Source: Betaproteobacteria bacterium
GTDB lineage: Bacteria > Pseudomonadota > Gammaproteobacteria > Burkholderiales > Eutrophovitaceae
Reading direction: 5' to 3'
NCBI GenBank assembly: GCA_020346185.1
Contig: CP070775.1
Coordinates: 2,255,707 to 2,288,288, forward strand
Length of the DNA: 32,582 nucleotides
A program made the translations under genes and the position numbers. Position 1 is the first letter of the stretch, and each line of letters opens with the position of its first letter. Below are positions 30,909-32,582 of the stretch, piece by piece. A model generated the notes under the pieces. That model searched no databases. It was not told where the DNA came from and saw nothing but the letters and a program-made list of their open reading frames with translations.

Positions 30909-32144
30909 TCAGTAAACGATATCGGCGCGCCGGTTGAGCCGCCAACTTTCCTCGTCATGACCAAAGGCAACCGGCTTCTCGGATCCGAAGCTGACGGTGT
31001 CGATGCGGTAAGCCTCGACCCCAAGGAGTTCAAGCGCACGCTTCACCGTCAATGCGCGCCGCTGACCCAGCGCAATGTTGTACTCGCGGCTACCGCGCTC
31101 GTCGCAATTACCCTGAATCTCGACGCCGATGCTGGGATTAGCCTTCAGGTACTCGGCATGCGCAACCAACACCGACTCGTACTGCTGGTCCAGCGCGGCC
31201 TGATCGTAGGCAAAATAAATCCTGTTCTCGGCCGGCATGCCGGCCACATCCAAGGTATCCCTGGTCGGCATCGGCTGCTCGCGCGACTGCGCCGCAACCA
31301 TCTCCTCTTCCGCTGCGGAGAACACATCGTCGGCAGATGAGTCGCCCGACGCAATCGTTTCACTGGTGGTGTAATCCCGCAGTTCTTCTTCAGCACGTAT
31401 GCGCTCAAGCTCCGACTCAGTCGCCGCAAGTTCCTGGCGCAGCCGCTCAATCTCGGCCTCATCCTCAGACGCCGCCCGAGCTGCCGCTGCCTGCTCCTCC
31501 AGTACAGCCTCAACTTCAGCATCGTCATCCGCAGATGCAGCCTCAACTTCACCCTCGTCATCCGCAGATGCAGCCTCGACTTCGCGCGGCTCATCGATCT
31601 CGTAACGCTGGATCGGGAACGCCTCACTCTCGTCAACGACCTCAGGCTGCTGAACCGAGGCGATCGTTGCTTCATCCTCGCTTACTTCAGGCGTCTCGAT
31701 CTGGAATGCCTCTTCGCCGTCCACCGCCCCTTCTTGCTGCGCCGGGCTCGTAGCCGCAGCGTCGTCAACTGCCATAATCTCTTCCGGCTCTTCGATCGGA
31801 TCCGCTTGCACTGCCGAGACGGCCGGCGCGGCTTCCTCGAACTGAATCGGCTCCGGTTGCACCTCTGAGATGACTGGCGCCGTTTCCTCGAACTGAATCG
31901 GCTCGTCGATCGGCTCGGCTTGCGCTTCCGAGATGTCTGACGCGGTTTCTTCGAACTGCATCGGCTCGTCGATCGGCTTCGCCATCTCCTGGCCAGTTAC
32001 GGAGTCGGCGGGCTCCGCGCTTTCTATCGATGAATCCTCCATCACAGCTCGCGATCCCACGTCGGTACTCGAACACGCAGCAAGCCACCCGACCATAACC
32101 ACGGTCAATAGACAATTCAAATAACGTCCTAGCAAGCAAAACAT
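30909..32144 (-). CDS. Pal/OmpA-like lipoprotein with long acidic repetitive spacer
   Basis: The 411-residue protein starts with a lipoprotein signal (MFCLLGRYLNCLLTVVMVGW, lipobox LAAC, Cys24). Residues about 26-210 are acidic and repetitive, about 210-257 are a Glu/Ala-rich coiled coil, and 307-411 form a complete OmpA_C peptidoglycan-binding domain: IYFAYDQAALD, VEIQGNCDERGSREYN, LGQRRA, then SFGSEKPVAFGHDEESWRLN and RRADIVY. The NCDERGSxEYNxxLGxRRA stretch is the Pal diaminopimelate-binding signature. Typical Pal is near 170-180 residues, so the spacer more than doubles it. No tolQRAB genes are in view, so it may be an extra Pal paralogue. The ATG at 32144 follows AAGGTAGGG. The coiled-coil lipoprotein follows on the same strand. 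Confidence 0.88.
   Translation of the reverse strand: MFCLLGRYLNCLLTVVMVGWLAACSSTDVGSRAVMEDSSIESAEPADSVTGQEMAKPIDEPMQFEETASDISEAQAEPIDEPIQFEETAPVISEVQPEPIQFEEAAPAVSAVQADPIEEPEEIMAVDDAAATSPAQQEGAVDGEEAFQIETPEVSEDEATIASVQQPEVVDESEAFPIQRYEIDEPREVEAASADDEGEVEAASADDDAEVEAVLEEQAAAARAASEDEAEIERLRQELAATESELERIRAEEELRDYTTSETIASGDSSADDVFSAAEEEMVAAQSREQPMPTRDTLDVAGMPAENRIYFAYDQAALDQQYESVLVAHAEYLKANPSIGVEIQGNCDERGSREYNIALGQRRALTVKRALELLGVEAYRIDTVSFGSEKPVAFGHDEESWRLNRRADIVY
31518..31583 (-). repeat. 33-bp tandem duplication in the Pal-like spacer
   Basis: Two 11-residue units EVEAASADDEG and EVEAASADDDA (residues 188-209), followed by a partial third (EVEAV). The DNA copies are nearly identical (the tcatccgcagatgcagcct phrase recurs 33 bases apart), pointing to recent slippage. 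Confidence 0.85.
31803..31979 (-). repeat. 63-bp repeats in the Pal-like spacer
   Basis: Residues 56-76 and 77-97 are copies of a 21-residue unit of the form (K/E)PIDEPxQFEETAxxISExQx. Residues 98-114 are a third copy lacking four residues. The units are Pro/Glu-rich and likely extended. Confidence 0.85.
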
Positions 32145-32582
32145 AATCCCTACCTTCCGGAAATTTCGTGTTTCAGCTGAAAGCAAACCAGCCGTCAGCC
32201 CGACAGGTCAACGTTGGCGAAACCATAACGATCAGAAAAAACCTACAAATGCATATCGCCACCACCAGGGGACATCGCAATTCCGTTTCGTCCGACAACG
32301 GCCGATGGCGCCGAGTTCATACTCGTGGCATGGTCTGCACATTGTGCCGCTACCCCGGCCTCTCGTCACGCAGTTGTTTCGTCAGCAGATCGTATCGTTG
32401 GCAAATCGCTTTTTCGCGAAATCGGCTAGTTAGATAATCGCCTCACTCACTCAACATGGCATCGTTCCGGCGCCCGGCACAGTGAGAAACGCTATTCTAA
32501 CGCTGCACAAATTTTCCATTCTAGTCTCGGATTGCCGATTCGATGACCGGCCTTTGGGCCTCCGCCGCAGCAAGCTGGCCGG
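32145..32582. other. Region upstream of the Pal-like gene, no clear gene
   Basis: About 438 bases to the window edge. It must contain the promoter of the Pal-like lipoprotein; a poor TTGACC/TTTGCT pair with 18-base spacing (minus strand, 32206-32211 and 32182-32187) is the best I find. At the very edge a minus-strand frame from 32580 ends in TAG at 32521-32523 with an Ala/Glu-rich helical reading, and could be the end of a neighbouring gene. It is too short to judge. Confidence 0.35.
32149..32157 (-). promoter_or_regulatory. Shine-Dalgarno of the Pal-like lipoprotein
   Basis: On the minus strand AAGGTAGGG lies just before the ATG at 32144. It favours this start over an in-frame one at 32186 that would add 14 polar residues ahead of the signal. 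Confidence 0.6.

Noticed and set aside
32521..32582. End of a minus-strand gene entering from the right edge (reading GQLAAAEAQRPVIESAIRD, stop TAG)
   Set aside because: Only 19 codons are inside the window; plausible but not testable from this sequence.

Overview
The window reads as chromosomal DNA of a Gram-negative proteobacterium, most likely a gammaproteobacterium. The envelope genes point there: Pal/OmpA-type lipoproteins, a three-part DsbD, a fused lysophospholipid transporter-acyltransferase and a YdcF-type protein. The taxonomic call is inference from gene families only. I see no insertion sequence, integrase, CRISPR array, tRNA or rRNA gene.

Layout. 1-343: start of a secreted Cache-type protein running off the edge. 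880-3246: a membrane GT2 glycosyltransferase and two small secreted proteins of unknown function, each 133 residues, all on the minus strand. 3578-5413 (minus): a WYL-domain transcriptional regulator and a stand-alone CoxG-like (SRPBCC) protein. 5683-13390 (plus): a catabolic run made of cysK, the three subunits of a molybdenum hydroxylase of the xanthine oxidase/aerobic CO dehydrogenase superfamily, an AMP-forming acyl-CoA ligase and an enoyl-CoA hydratase-like protein. The hydroxylase large subunit carries its own fused C-terminal CoxG-like domain. Start/stop overlaps and short gaps suggest one transcription unit.

13561-22104 is a set of ordinary housekeeping and envelope genes: a YdcF-like DUF218 protein, an MFS-PlsC fusion, a thioredoxin-fold protein whose start overlaps the end of dsbD, a secreted HExxH metallopeptidase, a D-cysteine desulfhydrase/ACC deaminase-like PLP enzyme and a SnoaL-like protein. 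22606-24188 (plus) encodes the two subunits of a class I CoA-transferase-like enzyme, where the usual catalytic Ser-Glu of the second subunit reads Ser-Gln. It converges on a complete five-gene Liv-type ABC importer (minus, 29020-24441, order livG-livF-binding protein-livH-livM).

29121-32144 (minus) encodes two repeat-rich lipoproteins. The first is a Pal/OmpA-like protein with a long acidic, repetitive spacer. The second is a coiled-coil lipoprotein with four 25-residue and four 12-residue tandem repeats.

How it may fit together (inference): the Liv importer could bring in an organic acid. The ligase or CoA-transferase would deal with its CoA thioester, the molybdenum hydroxylase would hydroxylate it or a relative and pass electrons to the membrane through the CoxG-like domains, and the crotonase would act downstream. 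The substrate cannot be read from the sequence. The most unusual parts are the CoxG fusion with its free-standing partner, the Ser-Gln CoA-transferase-like pair and the repeat-rich lipoprotein pair.
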